Shown here: piece after piece, positions 11,761 through 24,310 of the stretch | Layout of the letters: each line of letters starts with the position of its first letter | Position numbering within the stretch: position 1 is the stretch's first letter | From: Drechmeria coniospora | Lineage: Eukaryota > Ascomycota > Sordariomycetes > Hypocreales > Ophiocordycipitaceae | DNA: 64,000 nucleotides | Assembly (NCBI RefSeq): GCF_001625195.1 | Contig: NC_054391.1 | Span: 682,001-746,000 of the forward strand | Direction of reading: 5' to 3' | Position numbers and translations under genes: made by a program | The notes under the pieces: generated by a model | The model's input: only the letters and a program-made list of their open reading frames with translations | Told to the model about the DNA's origin: nothing | Databases searched by the model: none

Positions 11761-13358
11761 GATGGGTTAGGTGGTTGCGAGACCATGACGAGTGGCTTCG
11801 CCGATGGCCGCTGAAAGGGGGGAGAGGGGCTGACAAGCATTCAAGGATTCTTCTGCAGGTATGGGTCATCTGCACTCCGTCCCGTATCTTATGTGCTACC
11901 TAGGTCTCGACTCGAAACTAGCGGTGATGGATGAAGGCGCACTATGCGGCCTGGGCCAGGCCTCCCCGGACGTCAGCCGAGATGTTTTACCTGAATACTA
12001 CACCCACAAATACACTTACTTCATCGAGGTACCGTACCCCCATGCATCGGAGCGTACTTTTTCGACAGGTGCTCGGTAGGCGTCGACAAGTTTTGTGGGG
12101 GAACAGAGGCAACATGTACGCAAACGTACTGATACATATATTTATAGTTGCCATTCTCAGCCAGTGCACATGCCAACCAAGTCGTTGGACCGTCTGACGC
12201 ATTCACCCACACCAAGCGGCTGACGGTGAGATGTATCATGCATGCGCCCATATGGCACAGGCAACATCCAAGGAAACGCATGAAGAACAATTGTTGATTT
12301 CTAACATCTCAATGGCCATCAACACAGATTGTGATGAGATGGATGCAGGACCACCTTGGTCAGCCAAAGTGCAGACCGTATTGCCACATTAAAGGTACGG
12401 AAGAGATGCAGGTCAGAAATGCAGCGGAAACTACCCACTGATGCTTGCTCAAGCTCTACCCCGAGGTCTTGGCGGCACGTATTATGTTGCAGCATTTCGC
12501 GATGCCTCCGAGCGTCATATCGAGATCGAAGAGTCCCGACAGAATGTCAGCCTCCAATCAGTCCAACTGCCATTTGTGTACCATCCGGAAAGGGTTACGG
12601 GGCCTTCAACAGAAAGAACTCTACTGAAGATGGAGCTGCGCGAGGAAATGCTGCGGCAATGACTTGCGCTATTTACCCTGACTTCTACACAACTGCACCA
12701 GCCACGGCCTCATCAGGAGTATGAGAGTTCCAATGGTGTTCTTCTCCCCCGTAACGGATCAAGGAAAGAATTTCAGCAAGACGCCATAGTATTTTTGCTT
12801 ATTCCCACATTTTGGAGGTGGATGAAGTCAGGATTCAGAGAAGGCGACCAGGACAAGCGGCTGTTCCGCACAGGGAGTACGGACATGACTGGCCAACTCC
12901 GATAACCCCGCCATTACATTACTGTACATACATGTGCAGATCAACATCAACAACCGTGTATTCGGCGCTGTAGCACGATCAGTCACACGCTTGTGTACCA
13001 GACCAACAACCTGCGATGCCCCAAAAGGCATGCAATCTGACGAAGCGAAAAGATGTGTGTCAGTAGTTGAGAATGGCCGTCGTGATAGGTAGGCATTAAA
13101 ATCTGCCGATGCAGCAGATGTCGAAGATATTTTTATCCAACGCATTCCTCTCTACATGTAAGGAGAGGAAGGGAACGGATGTTGCGGCTCGTCATCAAGC
13201 GAACTAACCAGCTTAGAAATACAAACCCCGCATACGTCCGTGAGGATAACATGTAGAAAACTTTCGAAGCCGCCTCCAACCCAAACCAACTCCCACATTC
13301 TTCCCTACCAAGAAAATACCGTTTGGCATTCACCGAACACATACGGCAAATCTACAGG
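11761..13358. other. Intergenic, no gene recognised
   Basis: Only short open frames occur (none over about 122 residues), with no family motifs on either strand. The 13200-13358 part is presumably the promoter and leader of the dehydrogenase. Confidence 0.4.
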
Positions 13359-14456
13359 ATGGCTTCTCTGGCAAAGACTGTCGTTGCCACAGGCATCACT
13401 TCCGGACTTGTACGTCTACGAGTTCTCACCTCCCGACCCTCCACTTCGTCCCTGCTCGCCTCTGTCCGGCCGCTGACCGCTGACTCGGCCGTGCCAGGGC
13501 TTCGAAGCCGCTCAGCAGCTGCTCACGCAGGAGTCGCCGTACAGGATCATCCTTGGCGCCCGAGACGTTGCGGAGACGGAGGCGGCTTTTGACAAGATCC
13601 CCTATGATCGGTCTGCCAATTCCGTCACCGTGCTGCCGCTCGAGCTCTTGGATCTCAAGAACGTGGAGAAATTCTCGCGTCTTGTCATCGACAAGGTTGG
13701 CGTCAGCAAGATTGACTACCTCATGATCAATGCCGCCATGATAACGGCTGCCGACGGCCCCGGGCCTCACGGGTCATCCTGGTGCCACGCCGCGGTGGTG
13801 AACCATTTTGCGCAGCATTACTTGGTGCATCTGCTCCGGGAGAAGCTCGTATCGTCGCAGACGCGCATCGTATTCGTCTCCTCCGGTGCCATCCGAAACG
13901 TGCCGGACCCTCGTAGGACTCCCGGCGTCGGTCGCATGGCGGTGGTAATTCGACTAAACAGCTTGCAGGCACGCTGACGAAGGATCTCGCCGCCAACTCG
14001 GGTGCCGAAACGTGGCACATCTACTCCGGCAGCAAATTTGTCCAGCTCCTCGGTGCGCATTGGTGGCGCCGTCAACTCGCCGGCCAGTGCCGCGTCGTCG
14101 CCGTCTCACCCGGCCTCATCCCCAACACGGGCCTCGGCCGCTCGACCGGCATGAATCTGACCATGGACATGCCCGATGCCAAGACAGTACCCGAAGGTGA
14201 GACCATTCGTTGCCCAGCTAGGGGCTGCCGACTGGATCGGGAACGCGAGCGCTGACAAGAATTCGTAGGGGCACGGAGCATCCTTGCGGCCTTCTTTCGC
14301 GATGACTTCCCATCGGACCCGGAGCGCATCTTCCTCACCAGCTGGGGTGAGTGGTGGGAAAAGAGCGTGTACGAGAAGACGCTGGACAAGGACCTGCAGG
14401 ACCAATGGTGCCCGAGCAAGGACGCCATGGAGAAGGAGGCACGAAGTTTGACTTGA
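13359..14456 (+). CDS. Short-chain dehydrogenase/reductase
   Basis: This is an NAD(P)-dependent SDR of about 293 residues from four exons (introns about 13410-13497, 13913-13968 and 14197-14268). The first exon encodes MASLAKTVVATGITSGL and splices to GFEAA, completing the Rossmann TGxxSGxG motif. LLDLKNVEKF and NAAMIT follow the usual order, although NAA replaces NNAG. IVFVSSGAI supplies the catalytic Ser region and YSGSK the YxxxK pair. The tail (SWGEWWEKSVYEKTLDKDLQDQWCPSK) matches the C-terminus of fungal protochlorophyllide-reductase-like SDRs. The closest cofactor and substrate are unknown. It lies about 2 kb upstream of the aromatic catabolism block and on the same strand as its regulator, so it may or may not belong to it. 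Confidence 0.82.
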
Positions 14457-15103
14457 TTGGGGTGCGTCGTCGAGGATGCACGGAAGCGAGTGATGGAATG
14501 GCGTAATGATGATTGCTGATGCCGTTGCAGTCAAAACCGCTTTCGACCGAATGGTCAATTTCGCGTGGTTGTGGACGACATGGTTGTGGACGACGTGGTT
14601 AGAATTGGGGAACTCACAACCATGTTCGAGGCTCATACATGGCTTCCTTGTCGTCCGACTGAACCGACCGAGTATGAATTGAAGACTTTTCCATTTCATT
14701 TGGCTCTCAAACGGTCAGACGACCTTGATGTCCCGGCCTGGGAAGCCAAGTCAACTGCATCAAGAGTATCACAAGTGCATCTCACCTCCCTCCCCTGCGT
14801 GCCACATGCGCCACGTCGCAGCCATGCAGCAGCTTTGTCTTTTGCAACTGTTCACCTTGTGGAACTTTCTTCTACCTCTTTTAATTGTGCCATGATGAGT
14901 GAGCACACCGCGGATGCGTCTTCCTCGCCACCTGACTTCGTTGCGGTCGACAACGTCGAATGCACCCATCTCGGTCAGGATGGGCAAGAAAGTCCAGCCA
15001 TGCTCCTTTTTGTCGTTTTATCGCATCGGATATTCACCATCGACTCTACCGCTCAACGCTGCTTTCGGACTGGACCCAACGTGTTCCGTCTCGTCACCTC
15101 GCC
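14457..15103. other. Intergenic
   Basis: This lies downstream of the SDR. It holds a short imperfect direct duplication GGTTGTGGACGAC at 14568-14600 and several overlapping short frames without coding signs. Confidence 0.35.
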
Positions 15104-15418
15104 ATGTGCATGTTCCAAGTGCGTCTCATCCTCTGCGGGTGCGAAGACCCAAACTGCACGCAACGAGAGCCGGAACTGGTAGGGGTGCTCAAGGAAGTCG
15201 GACACCCGATCAAGATCAGCCAATACTATCGAGTAGGGGGCATGTGCACGGGTTACTTCCGCAACACGGACCCTGACAGGATGGTGTTGCGTCACGGCAT
15301 GGATGCGAACAACGCCAACACGATTCAAGACTGCATCGACAAGGTGATTGAGATTGAAGAACATCCAGAGAGGTGCACGCTGAAGTGTCAGAACTGCATT
15401 GAGATGTGCAAAATCTAG
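15104..15418 (+). CDS. Possible small Cys-rich hypothetical protein
   Basis: This is a 104-residue frame from ATG 15104 to TAG 15418. It has an even acidic/polar composition and Cys pairs in CGCEDPNC and CTLKCQNCIEMC near the C-terminus. The last Cys cluster has a zinc-knuckle or metal-ligand look but fits no family I know. There is no convincing signal peptide. The frame is also open upstream to 14960. It could be a genuine small gene or chance; the amino-acid make-up is the only support. Confidence 0.3.
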   Translation: MCMFQVRLILCGCEDPNCTQREPELVGVLKEVGHPIKISQYYRVGGMCTGYFRNTDPDRMVLRHGMDANNANTIQDCIDKVIEIEEHPERCTLKCQNCIEMCKI

Positions 15419-16459
15419 GAAGGGAATGGTGGAAGAAGATGACAGGTCCGTCGTGGAAAGGCGGGCTCGTTTTGTCCGTTTCGTCATGGCTGCTGACCAT
15501 GCTGCTACTGCGGCGGTTGACTACGCTTTCGAGGAGAGCATGATAGTTGTGCGATGAAAATGCCATCTGGTTGACGGCGGTAACTCCGACATTCCACTGC
15601 ACCGCACATACCCATGCCCTTCTCACAACGCTGGAACGTACCACAACAGCAGTGTTCCAAGGGCCGTGCAAGTGTACTTGTCTGCCACGAATCGACCAAG
15701 AGCAGCTTTGGAAGCGTTGCCAGCGGCAGGTAGAGAACGTACACGCACACACGGAGGACATTGTACGCCTTCAAACGTTAGGCGTCTGTACTCGTGCAGC
15801 TCGGTCCAGCATGGGTAGCTAGATGCTGACAGTGGTGCAGGTAGGGTGAAGCCCAGGCGATGGATTCAACCTCCCAAGCAGCCAGTAGCAGTTACCATGC
15901 TGCTTGATGGCGAATTCATCAGCCATACCGGGCACTACGCGATTACAACAGTGTGACCGGCCCGTCCCTGAGTGACTGGACATATAATTACTCGCTTGTA
16001 CTGAAGCAGGTTGGACGAGATGGCTCCGCCAGAAGAGCGTCAACAGCCCAGGACACGAATATGCACACTGCAGAAAGTATTTAGGTACAGCATACTCCGT
16101 AGTTGTAGTATAGTTGTAGTAGAACTTGATACATGTGCAATTAGTTACAAGCTTCACATGGTGACATGGGTCAACCATTGTCATAGTTCCCTCCACGACG
16201 ACCGAGTTGAGGGGTGGGAAGGATTATTACTGTACAGTAGAAAGAAGATGGGAAGAGATTCTAGGCCCCAAGATGGAGGCGACGTTCCCCAGGGCTTTGT
16301 ACTTTGTACTCCGTGCGAACTGACAGTACCCGCCCCACTGTGCACTGTGCAGCGCACAATCATGGAAAGAGCGACCGATATGTACGTGCCTGCCTGCCAA
16401 AGCGCTGATTGACTCGTTTGTCTCGATCTTCGACATAGCCTTCTTCTCTGCTGATCGCC
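15419..16459. other. Intergenic, promoter of the Zn2Cys6 gene
   Basis: No coding frame is recognised. The stretch 16070-16110 contains TACTCCGTAGT next to TAGTTGTAGTATAGTTGTAGTAG, a short tandem TAGTTGTAG repeat, and 16300-16312 reads TTTGTACTTTGTACTCCG. The leader is pyrimidine-rich just ahead of the start at 16460. Confidence 0.4.
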
Positions 16460-18983
16460 ATGCCGCGCCCGCGATTGCTGCCGAGCCAGCGTCTTCGGGC
16501 GGCAGAGGCCTGCAACTTTTGTCGGGAGGCGAAGAAGAAATGCAGCGGCACAGTCCCCTGCGCGCATTGCCTGCGTCGTGGCATCGGCAGCGCATGCACC
16601 ATCTCCTTCGAGGGTCGCGCCTTCCGCTCCGGCCGCCAGCGGAAAGCGAACCCGGAGCCGACGCCGACGCCGAACCCGAACCCGATGGCGGGATCGGCCT
16701 CGGAGCCGCCGCCGTTGCCGATGCCGACGCCGGCATCGGCATCCTCACCGACGCGTGCTCCGCGGTCCACGGCACGCTTGGTGCCCACCCCGGGGCCGTC
16801 GCCGTCGGGTCGGACCGCGGCGACGACGACGTCAACGGGTCCCGGGACGTCCGTGGCCGCTTCCGTCGGCCCCATCCTGAGTCCGCAGACGTTCCGCAGC
16901 CAGGAGGCCCGGCCGGACCCGCGGCTGATGGCGCTTCGGCCGAGCCCTCGGGGTTCCGTGCACAGACAGCCGCATCGGAGGTCGGATGCGTCGTCGATGT
17001 CGACAAACGCCCATTCGCGCATGCTGCTGAACCTGCGCGGCGAACGGGGTACGTCGCTCCTCCGGCCTCGAGCGGCCCTTGCTGACGGACTCGACGACAA
17101 GTCTACATTGGCGGAGCGGCCTCCCTCTCCTTTCTCCAGCTCGTCCGGAGCGTCGTCGCCGACCAGATCGGCCCCTCGCAGTTCTCTCACAACGCCCAGA
17201 GCGAAACGATGCTCGAGAAGGAGTCGGCCCTCGGCGACGGCGACAGGAACCGATCCTCGGTCTCGGCCTCGTCCTTGGTCGACCTCGACGAAGGTTCCAA
17301 GATGGACTACGCCCAGTGCTATCGCCACGTGGTATGCTCCGCTCCCTCTCCGACGCGTTCCCGGCCGTTGCCGACTGACGGATCGACGAAACGCAGACCG
17401 AAGGCTTCCTGGACGTCTTCTCGCCCTCGGAGCTCGAGGACGCCCTCGTGAACGTCCGAGAGCCCATGAGCCGACAGAGATGCGCGGCCTTGCATCTGGC
17501 CATGGCAATCGGTGCCCAGGCCAAGTCGGCGACGGCGGCGCGCGACGTCGGTCAGCCGTGCTTCCGGCAGGCCCAGGCCATCGCCTTCGAGGGCATGCTG
17601 GAGGACCCGGACATCGACATCGTCCGCTCCTTTCTCCTCATGGCCTTTTACCTCCTCGGCGAGTGTCGACGAAACGCGGCGTTCATGTACCTCGGCATCG
17701 CCACGCGCGCCGCCGTCGCCCTCGGTCTGCATAGCCGCGACGCGTACGCCGTCATGCACGGTGCCGAGGATAAGCTCAGGTGAGTGAGAGAAGCATGGTG
17801 CGCATCCTCATCCTCTCGCCGCGTCTGTTCTGCTCACGACCTTGTCCGCCAGGCTGCGCGTCTGGATCAGCCTGCGCATCGTCGACATGCTGGCCAACGC
17901 GATCCTCGGTCGTCCCGCCGCGACCGCCGGCCTTCACTCGGACGTCGAGGGCCTCCTCGAGGAGGTGGCACGCGAGGCGCAGCAGGAGGACGACGACGCG
18001 ATGCAGCGCCTCGTCGCTTCGCACCAGATCGTGTCCATCATCAACGTCATCGTCGACTCGCTCTACGAACGAAAAGAGCTGTCGACGGCCATGGTGGAGC
18101 AGCTTCTCAACGAGATTGAGCTGTGGGTTACGCGCCTTCCGGACTGCCTCCGACGGGCGGCCCGTGGTGCCGACTCCGGCTCCGGCTCCGGCGCGTCCAT
18201 GCTCGAGGGTGCCCTCGGCAGCATTCACGTCTCCTGTCTCTACTACTTTGCCGTCACCCTCGTCACCCGCCCCGTCTTGATATCGACCTTGACAGCGCCC
18301 CCGTCCCACGGCGTCGGCGTTGGCGCGACCCAGTCGCACCTCGCTTCGGCTTGCCTCGACGCCGCCGTCTTCCTCATCCAGACGTGCGTCGACGCATTGC
18401 ACGCGAACCTGCTATACGGAAACATGTGCATCATGAAGTATGATCACCCGACCCCGATCCCATCTTCGCTCTACCCGTACGCAATGCGCCAGCGGCGTTG
18501 AAGGCTAACGTGGCGCGTTGCAGGGCCTTGGTCTTTGCCGCCGGCCTCGTCCTTGGCTTCGAGATATTTGCCAAACGATCCATCGATTATGATATCGAGT
18601 CGGCCTTTGGCGGCGCCAGAGACGTGCTGCAATTTCTCGCCGGCCAGAGTCCCCAGGCCGGGCATTACCACGAGATCCTGACTCTGCTCGCCAACGCCGT
18701 CGCCAAGCAGCGCGAGAGGATCGCGTCCAAGGGACGGAGTCGCTACGTGTCCAAGCTCTTTACCCTCCACGACACCGTGCCGCCCGACGGCCAGCGGCTG
18801 CCGGGTTCGGAGGCAGGCTACGACGGGCCGATGGCTCCCGGAGACGGCATCGAGGACGGCGATGGCATCGGCTGGCAAGCATGGCATCGGCCCGTTGCCA
18901 CGGGCTCCGGTGAAGAAGATGTATTTTTGGGCTGGGACAGCCTGGACATTTCACAGTGGGATAGCTTCCCCTTTGTGCAGTAG
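16460..18983 (+). CDS. Zn2Cys6 fungal transcription factor with fungal-specific middle domain
   Basis: This is a nuclear DNA-binding regulator. The N-terminal binuclear zinc cluster reads ACNFCREAKKKCSGTVPCAHC followed by LRRGIGSAC, with all six Cys present. A long Pro/Arg/Ser-rich linker follows. Introns at about 17049-17101, 17332-17396, 17780-17852 and 18438-18523 join the exons in frame. The middle part starts VYIGGAASLSFLQLVRS and continues with FLDVFSPSELEDAL and VRSFLLMAFYLLGECRRNAAFMYLGIATRAAVALGLH, typical of the Fungal_trans domain. The protein ends in an acidic, Trp-rich segment (FLGWDSLDISQWDSFPFVQ) that could act in activation. It sits immediately upstream of the salicylate-type monooxygenase on the same strand, the usual position for a pathway-specific regulator; that role is inference. 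Confidence 0.87.
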
Positions 18984-19930
18984 GAGCTTTCGACTCTTGT
19001 CTGCTGTTTGTTTTCTGCGAGGGATGCAAGGCGTGTGCGTATGTGGTTTTCAAAGACTCCGTATAGCAAGGCGCTTGGGCAACGGTGAATTTTTTGGGAG
19101 TTTCAAGCGTCGGTTTACGGCCCAATTTCCTCGACCCTCGTAAATACTACTATGAAATATTACGGCATATACGTATTGCAGCATTATTCATCTCGGCGGT
19201 TTTGAATTTTCCCACCCCTGCTGCGAGGTTTGTAGTTGACCAACCACTTTTCGTGCGGACAGCTCGGCTAACCACTATCAACTGCTCTCAACGCGAGCAT
19301 CTACCACCTTGTACTTGTATATACTGTATAAATATTAATATGTAGGTTTAGATATCTGTAAGAATGTGAGTTTTCAATAATGTCCACTAGCACGGTACGG
19401 ATAATCTGACAAGTCGAATGGAACCCAAATCCTGTCGTGGGATTCAGGATCCCAACGCCTCTCGTCGGAAGGGTCCGTAGCCGACGTCGGGTAATGCACT
19501 CACTCGGTCGGCGAATCGACTCTACACAACACGCCCCAAACAGAAACATGCACTCAGATATGCAATAATATGTTGGCAGATATACCCACCCACCAACTAA
19601 CTCCTAGAGGATGACGCCGTCGCTTGACTCCGTGCGAGTTGTACTGTGTCTCGGCGTCCTCGCAGCTATATAGCATCCGCTCTTCGTAGGCCGCGTGACG
19701 ATGGACAGCGATGATACTATGAAATAACCTTTTTGTCCATTCTGGAAGGTCGATCGTTTCCTGTTCTACAGTGTCCACGTCATTCTCCATACAACTTGGC
19801 CAGTATACACATACAACTTACTTGGCCAGTATACACTCCGTAGTCCTATTTCTCATTCATTTCATCCTGCTTTACGGTTTGTTTCATCCTTTTTCTCGAG
19901 TCGACTCGACTCAGGACTCGTACATACGTC
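18984..19930. other. Intergenic, promoter of the FAD monooxygenase
   Basis: This is about 950 bases between the regulator and the monooxygenase. The part 19320-19345 is AT-rich (ATACTGTATAAATATTAATATG). CTTGGCCAGTATACA is directly duplicated at 19795-19838 and is followed by CTCCGTAGTCC. Inverted CGG/CCG triplets are frequent, but no clear spaced CGG...CCG pair can be singled out. Confidence 0.4.
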
Positions 19931-21569
19931 ATGGGCTCCAACGAAACGCCCGGCTGGCGCCGACTCAATGTCGGCATCATCGGCGGCGGCATCGGGGGCA
20001 TGTCGGCAGCCATCGCCCTCCGTCGCGCCGGCCACCTCACGACGATATACGAAAGGGCCGATTTCGCCGGGGAGGTGGGAGCATCCGTATCCTGCGCCGC
20101 CAACGGCACCCGCTGGCTTCACGCCTGGGACGTCGACGTGGCCAAGGGCGATCCTGTCGTCCTTCGGAAGCTCATCAACCGTGACTGGAAGACGGGCGAA
20201 CCCGTGAGCGTGTACGACTTGGACGACTACGAGAAGCGCTGGGGATTCGTCTACAACATGTTTCACAGGCAGTTCATGCACCGCATGCTCATGGATTGCG
20301 CCCTCCAGAAGGAGGGAAAGGGGACGCCGTCGACGTTGCACGTCAACCACAAGGTACGTACGGCACCCGACTCCAGACACTTGCAGACTTGCATCCGCGG
20401 CTTTCGTCTTTGCCCGTACGCATGCGCGCATGTGCGTGGACGTGCGTGTGTGGGCATGCATGGTCGTGTGTGTGCGAGGCCGAACTGACATGCCTCTCCC
20501 TCGGCCCAGTGCGAGTCCATCAACCTCGACACGACGACGATAACCTTTACCAACGGCGTCACGGCGCAGCATGACATCATCGTCGGCGCCGACGGCATCG
20601 GTTCCGCCGTACGCACGGCCATCGGCATCCAGCCGGCCAAGCGTCCGGCCGAGCAGAGCTGTCTTCACACCAACGTGTCGACGGAGGAGGCCGTCCGCGC
20701 CGGCCTCGTCGACTACTCGCAGAACAGCGCGCTCGAGTACTGGGGTGGCCAGGAGGGCAAGTGGGACAAGATTGTGCTCTCCCCTTGCAACGACGGAAAG
20801 CTTCTCTCCTACTACTGCTTCTTCCCCCGCGAAAAGGGTGACTACGCGACCCAGACCTGGGCGAGCGAGGATCGTCCCGTCGAGGAGCTCCTGGCGCCGT
20901 ATCCCGAGCTCGACCGAAACGTCTTCAAGCATCTCGCCATCGGAAAGGAGATTCGCCCCTGGAGACTTTGGCTGCACGATCCTTATCCCTACCTCAGCCG
21001 CAACCGCGTGTGCTTGCTCGGCGACGCCGGCCATCCCATGATGCCGCACCAGAGCCAGGGTGCCTGCATGGCCATCGAGGACGCGGCGGCGCTCGGAATC
21101 CTCTTTGGCGAGGACCACTTCCGCGGCGACATTGACGAAGTCATGGCCGTCTACGACGACATTCGTCTACCGCGCGTCACCCGCGTCCAGGCCGCCGCGG
21201 CGAAGGCGGCCTACAACATCAACGAGAGAATTGGTACGTCGGTTCTCTCCCGGCCTATCCGCCGACGGTCTCGCTAATCTCGTGCTTGCCCCCCCTCTAG
21301 GCTTCTCTGTGAACAAGAATATCTCGACGTACAAGGTCGAGGATCCCAAGAAGATCCTCACCATCGAAGAGATGAACGCGTACGTCTGCCGATGATGATG
21401 ACCCGAGAGAGACTGCATTGCTGACTTGCCTGCCAGGTATGACATGCACAAGGATGTCGAGGAGCAGCTTGCGGCCCGCCGCGGAGAGGTCTTTGCGCAA
21501 AAGTTCATCAGGGGGCTGCCCATCGGACTCGAGCTTCCCAGCGGCGTCATCATTGGAGAGTCGAATTAA
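19931..21569 (+). CDS. FAD-dependent aromatic hydroxylase, salicylate hydroxylase type
   Basis: This is a class A flavoprotein monooxygenase of about 452 residues that would hydroxylate an aromatic acid using NAD(P)H and O2. Introns are about 20354-20509, 21234-21300 and 21380-21436. The FAD-binding motif VGIIGGGIGGMSAAIALRRAG is at the N-terminus, the DG motif reads IIVGADGIGSAVR, and the second FAD motif is CLLGDAGHPMMPHQSQGACMAIEDA. Neighbouring 2,3-dihydroxybenzoate decarboxylase and catechol dioxygenase genes favour salicylate as substrate, through 3-hydroxylation as in the Aspergillus pathway; direct decarboxylating 1-hydroxylation to catechol is the alternative. Intron 1 is unusually long and contains a TGTGTGCG/GCATGCGCG purine-pyrimidine run. 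It is transcribed towards the catechol dioxygenase (convergent, about 370 bases apart). Confidence 0.87.
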
Positions 21570-21939
21570 GGGCCAGAGTTGGCCCGCCTGTGTATTGAAT
21601 GTCTTTTTTCGTCCTACATAGCTGGAGTTTGGTCTGAAATATGTTATTGATCATGAAAGCCTTTGGCCGAAAATATGTCAGAAAGCAGTGCTGCGTACTA
21701 CTTGGGGCTACTTGTGCAATAATCTACCTTGCCTTTGTCGCAGGGCCTTGTCGCCTTCAGCTCCTGAGAATGGACGGCAACTTGGTGTTCAACCATTGTC
21801 ACGTATGGGGGAGAGACGAAGAATTTGCAGAGAGTTAGTATACCCTAGGCAAAAAGTAGGCAAAAAAAAAGTAGATAATAGCCAGGCCATACAGCGTCAC
21901 ATCTCACTCCTCTTTTCGTCTTTTATCTTTCCCTGTCTC
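21570..21939. other. Intergenic, convergent 3' regions
   Basis: This is a short stretch between the 3' ends of the monooxygenase and the dioxygenase. It contains an A-rich run near 21850-21878 (GTAGGCAAAAAAAAAGTAG). No gene was seen. Confidence 0.5.
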
Positions 21940-23146
21940 TCAATCGAGGGCGCCTGGCGTCTTCGCCAAGCTGATATTGTACTCGAGCTCCAACTCGGCC
22001 TTTGGGTCCTCGACCGAGCGTGGCACAAAGCGCACCTTGAGATCGTCCTTGACAGCAAAGACGGAATCCTTGGCGAGATACGGACAGTCCTCGTCAAAGA
22101 TCTGGGTCGTCAGCGACTTGAAGCCGCTTGCGCACACCATGAGATGGATGTGCGCAGGCCGAAAGACGTGTCGGTCCATGAGCTCGAGCAGCTTGCCGGC
22201 GGGCCCGTCTTGCGGGATCTGAGGAGCACGCGTCTCTCGTAAGCATACGTGACTCATTTGCAGGGCAAAAGGATGGTAGCGATCGTGTTGCCGAGGCGGA
22301 GAGAGACGTACAGGGTATGGCGTGGGCCGCAGGCAATAATACGAGTATCGGCCCTCGGCGTCCGTCTTGAAGACGCCGCGAAGGTTGTGGTCCTGCTGCT
22401 TTTCGTCTTGCTGCTCGTAGAGTCCTGTTTGTTCGGTTGCCGTCAGCAAAGGCAATGTTCTCGACGTCTGATGCAATATCATGTCACTCGCGGTAAAAAA
22501 ACAGATGGGCGAGGAGGACGGCAACGACGACGGCAACGACGACAACGACAACGACGATGATACATACCGTTGGTGGACGCTTGCCAGACGTCGACGGTGG
22601 CATTGGCCAGCGGCTTGCCATCGGCCACGTCGGTCACTTGGCCGTGCATGTACACCATCTGGCCGTCGGCGGGCGTGTCGAAGCTTATGCTCGTTCCGTT
22701 GTCCCGCACCGGCGTGTCCGATCTCCAGAAGGGTCCGAGGATGGCCGAGGCCGTGAGCCCGTTGGTGCTCTTCGTGGCGGCGCTAAAGGTAATGTCGTCG
22801 ACGAGCCTGTGCCGCCATCATCGGTCAGTCTACCGTCTGGTCTGCCGGTTGGGTCGCCACGATGGGTCGAGAGCGTCACCTACGACTCGAGCCCGATGAC
22901 GTCGCAGAGCAGCTGTCCCTCGTTGCGCTTGTTGTCGCTCATCTGGCCGGCCCAGTTGATCATCTGCACGCCGGCCATCCACTCATCCGCCGTCAGCTGG
23001 ACCTCGCGCGCAAAGTCGTGTATGTGCTTGATCAGCGCGGCCATGACCTCTCGCATGCGCGGCGACGTCTTGGGCCCCATGGATTCGACGACATTGCGCG
23101 TGAAGTCGGCGCCGAGGCCGTCCGAGGGGCGGTCGGTTTGGGTCAT
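21940..23146 (-). CDS. Intradiol ring-cleavage dioxygenase (catechol / hydroxyquinol 1,2-dioxygenase)
   Basis: This is a non-haem Fe(III) enzyme of about 297 residues that opens catechol-type rings to cis,cis-muconates. Exons join across introns at about 22807-22883, 22425-22567 and 22219-22311. The N-terminal helical dimerisation part (FTRNVVESMGPKTSPRMREVM) is followed by ILGPFWRSDTP and the catalytic barrel. The expected ligands are visible: Tyr in GLYEQQD, Tyr in RPTPYPIPQDGPAGKL, and two His in RPAHIHLMV. Catechol is the likely substrate because the cluster also encodes a 2,3-dihydroxybenzoate decarboxylase that yields catechol; hydroxyquinol cannot be excluded. The ATG at 23146 is preferred; the frame is open slightly further only through a TTG. 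The second intron holds a CGTCGTTGCC-type microsatellite. Confidence 0.88.
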
Positions 23147-24310
23147 TGTCGACAACGCTGTCCGTTGGTGGCAGACGAGGAGTAATCAGCGTCGGGAAGC
23201 TTGCACTCGACAAGGCACGAATATGGAGGCGAGAGAGCGTCAGTGCAGCCGAGGCGACGGCGGATGTTCCCTACTACTAGTCGTCGCGAGGGGAGGGAAC
23301 GAGAGGCGTGCCTGTCGGTTCATGGCTCACACCACCTTGGCCGTGACGACCCCGAAGGGGATAGTCTGTCGCTTGGCCTCACAGCCCGGGGCCCCCCTCC
23401 GTATCCGTCCCGAGCTCGTACGGTACGAGCAACTACACGTACACTGACATGCGCATGCAGGTGCAGGCAGACCCATATCCCGGTACACAAGTACTTGAGT
23501 CCCTGCGAGCATTCCGAGTACTGGGGAGGTGTGCACTGTGCAGTAAGTATGTGTACACAACTGTAAATGTAAGTAGTTGCAGGGGAAGGGAGGGTGTTTG
23601 TCGAAGCTGGCCGGCGCCAGCGCAGCGGAAAGCGGGGAAGGTCGGGTGCGGGGCGGCGGGGAAGGTCGGATGCGGAGCGGCGGGGTAGCGGGGCGGCGGG
23701 GTAGCGGGCGGGTGGGGAACCGGTGCTTTACCCGCCGTCCGCCGAGCCCGAAGCCGCGGCCAAGCGAGGGCCCGTGCCGGTACTTTTGCAGGCCTCGACG
23801 AGAGCCGGACGGGGCAACAAGCAGCTGGGCTCCACCATCGTCTGGTCCCGGCCTTGGCCTCGGTGTTCCAGAAGGCTGCATGGATATGCATTTTTTTTAT
23901 TAATTATTCTTTGCCAGCACGGAGGGCAGCAAGGAGGGAGGAGGTGTACGTGTACTTGAAGGAGTGTGTGTATTTACTGTACTTGTAAGTGTGCTCGGTG
24001 GAATCCATACAAGTACTCTGCGATGCCGATCATTGTACGCGTTCTTACGTGTCCGAGTTTGGCAACTATTTTGCTGTCCATACGTATTATCCGTACATGC
24101 AAGTGCCGTAGGTGTCCTCGGTATAATGCGGATAGCTCCTTATGCTAGGAATAGTAGGTCGTGTCAGTCTCGTCCGTCGCCCCCTCCCCTACCCCCCGGA
24201 AGAAAAGAGATGCATCATACCAAGGCTAGGGGGTTCAAACACTGCCGACCGCTTATCAGGGCTGATATAGGGGAGAGGGTGGGACCCTACCTGCTCCGCT
24301 CCAGCTACCC
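23147..24310. other. Intergenic, GC-rich imperfect repeat and promoter
   Basis: This lies upstream of the dioxygenase on the minus strand and behind the CoA-transferase. Positions 23625-23715 hold a G-rich imperfect tandem repeat of GCGGCGGGGTAGCG/GCGGCGGGGAAGGTCGG units. A TACTCCGTA-like half site and AT-rich tract follow at 23880-24110. No gene was recognised. Confidence 0.45.

Noticed and set aside
19862..21118. 418-residue minus-strand frame opposite the FAD monooxygenase
   Set aside because: It is the codon-bias shadow of the monooxygenase, whose FAD motifs and splice sites are unambiguous.
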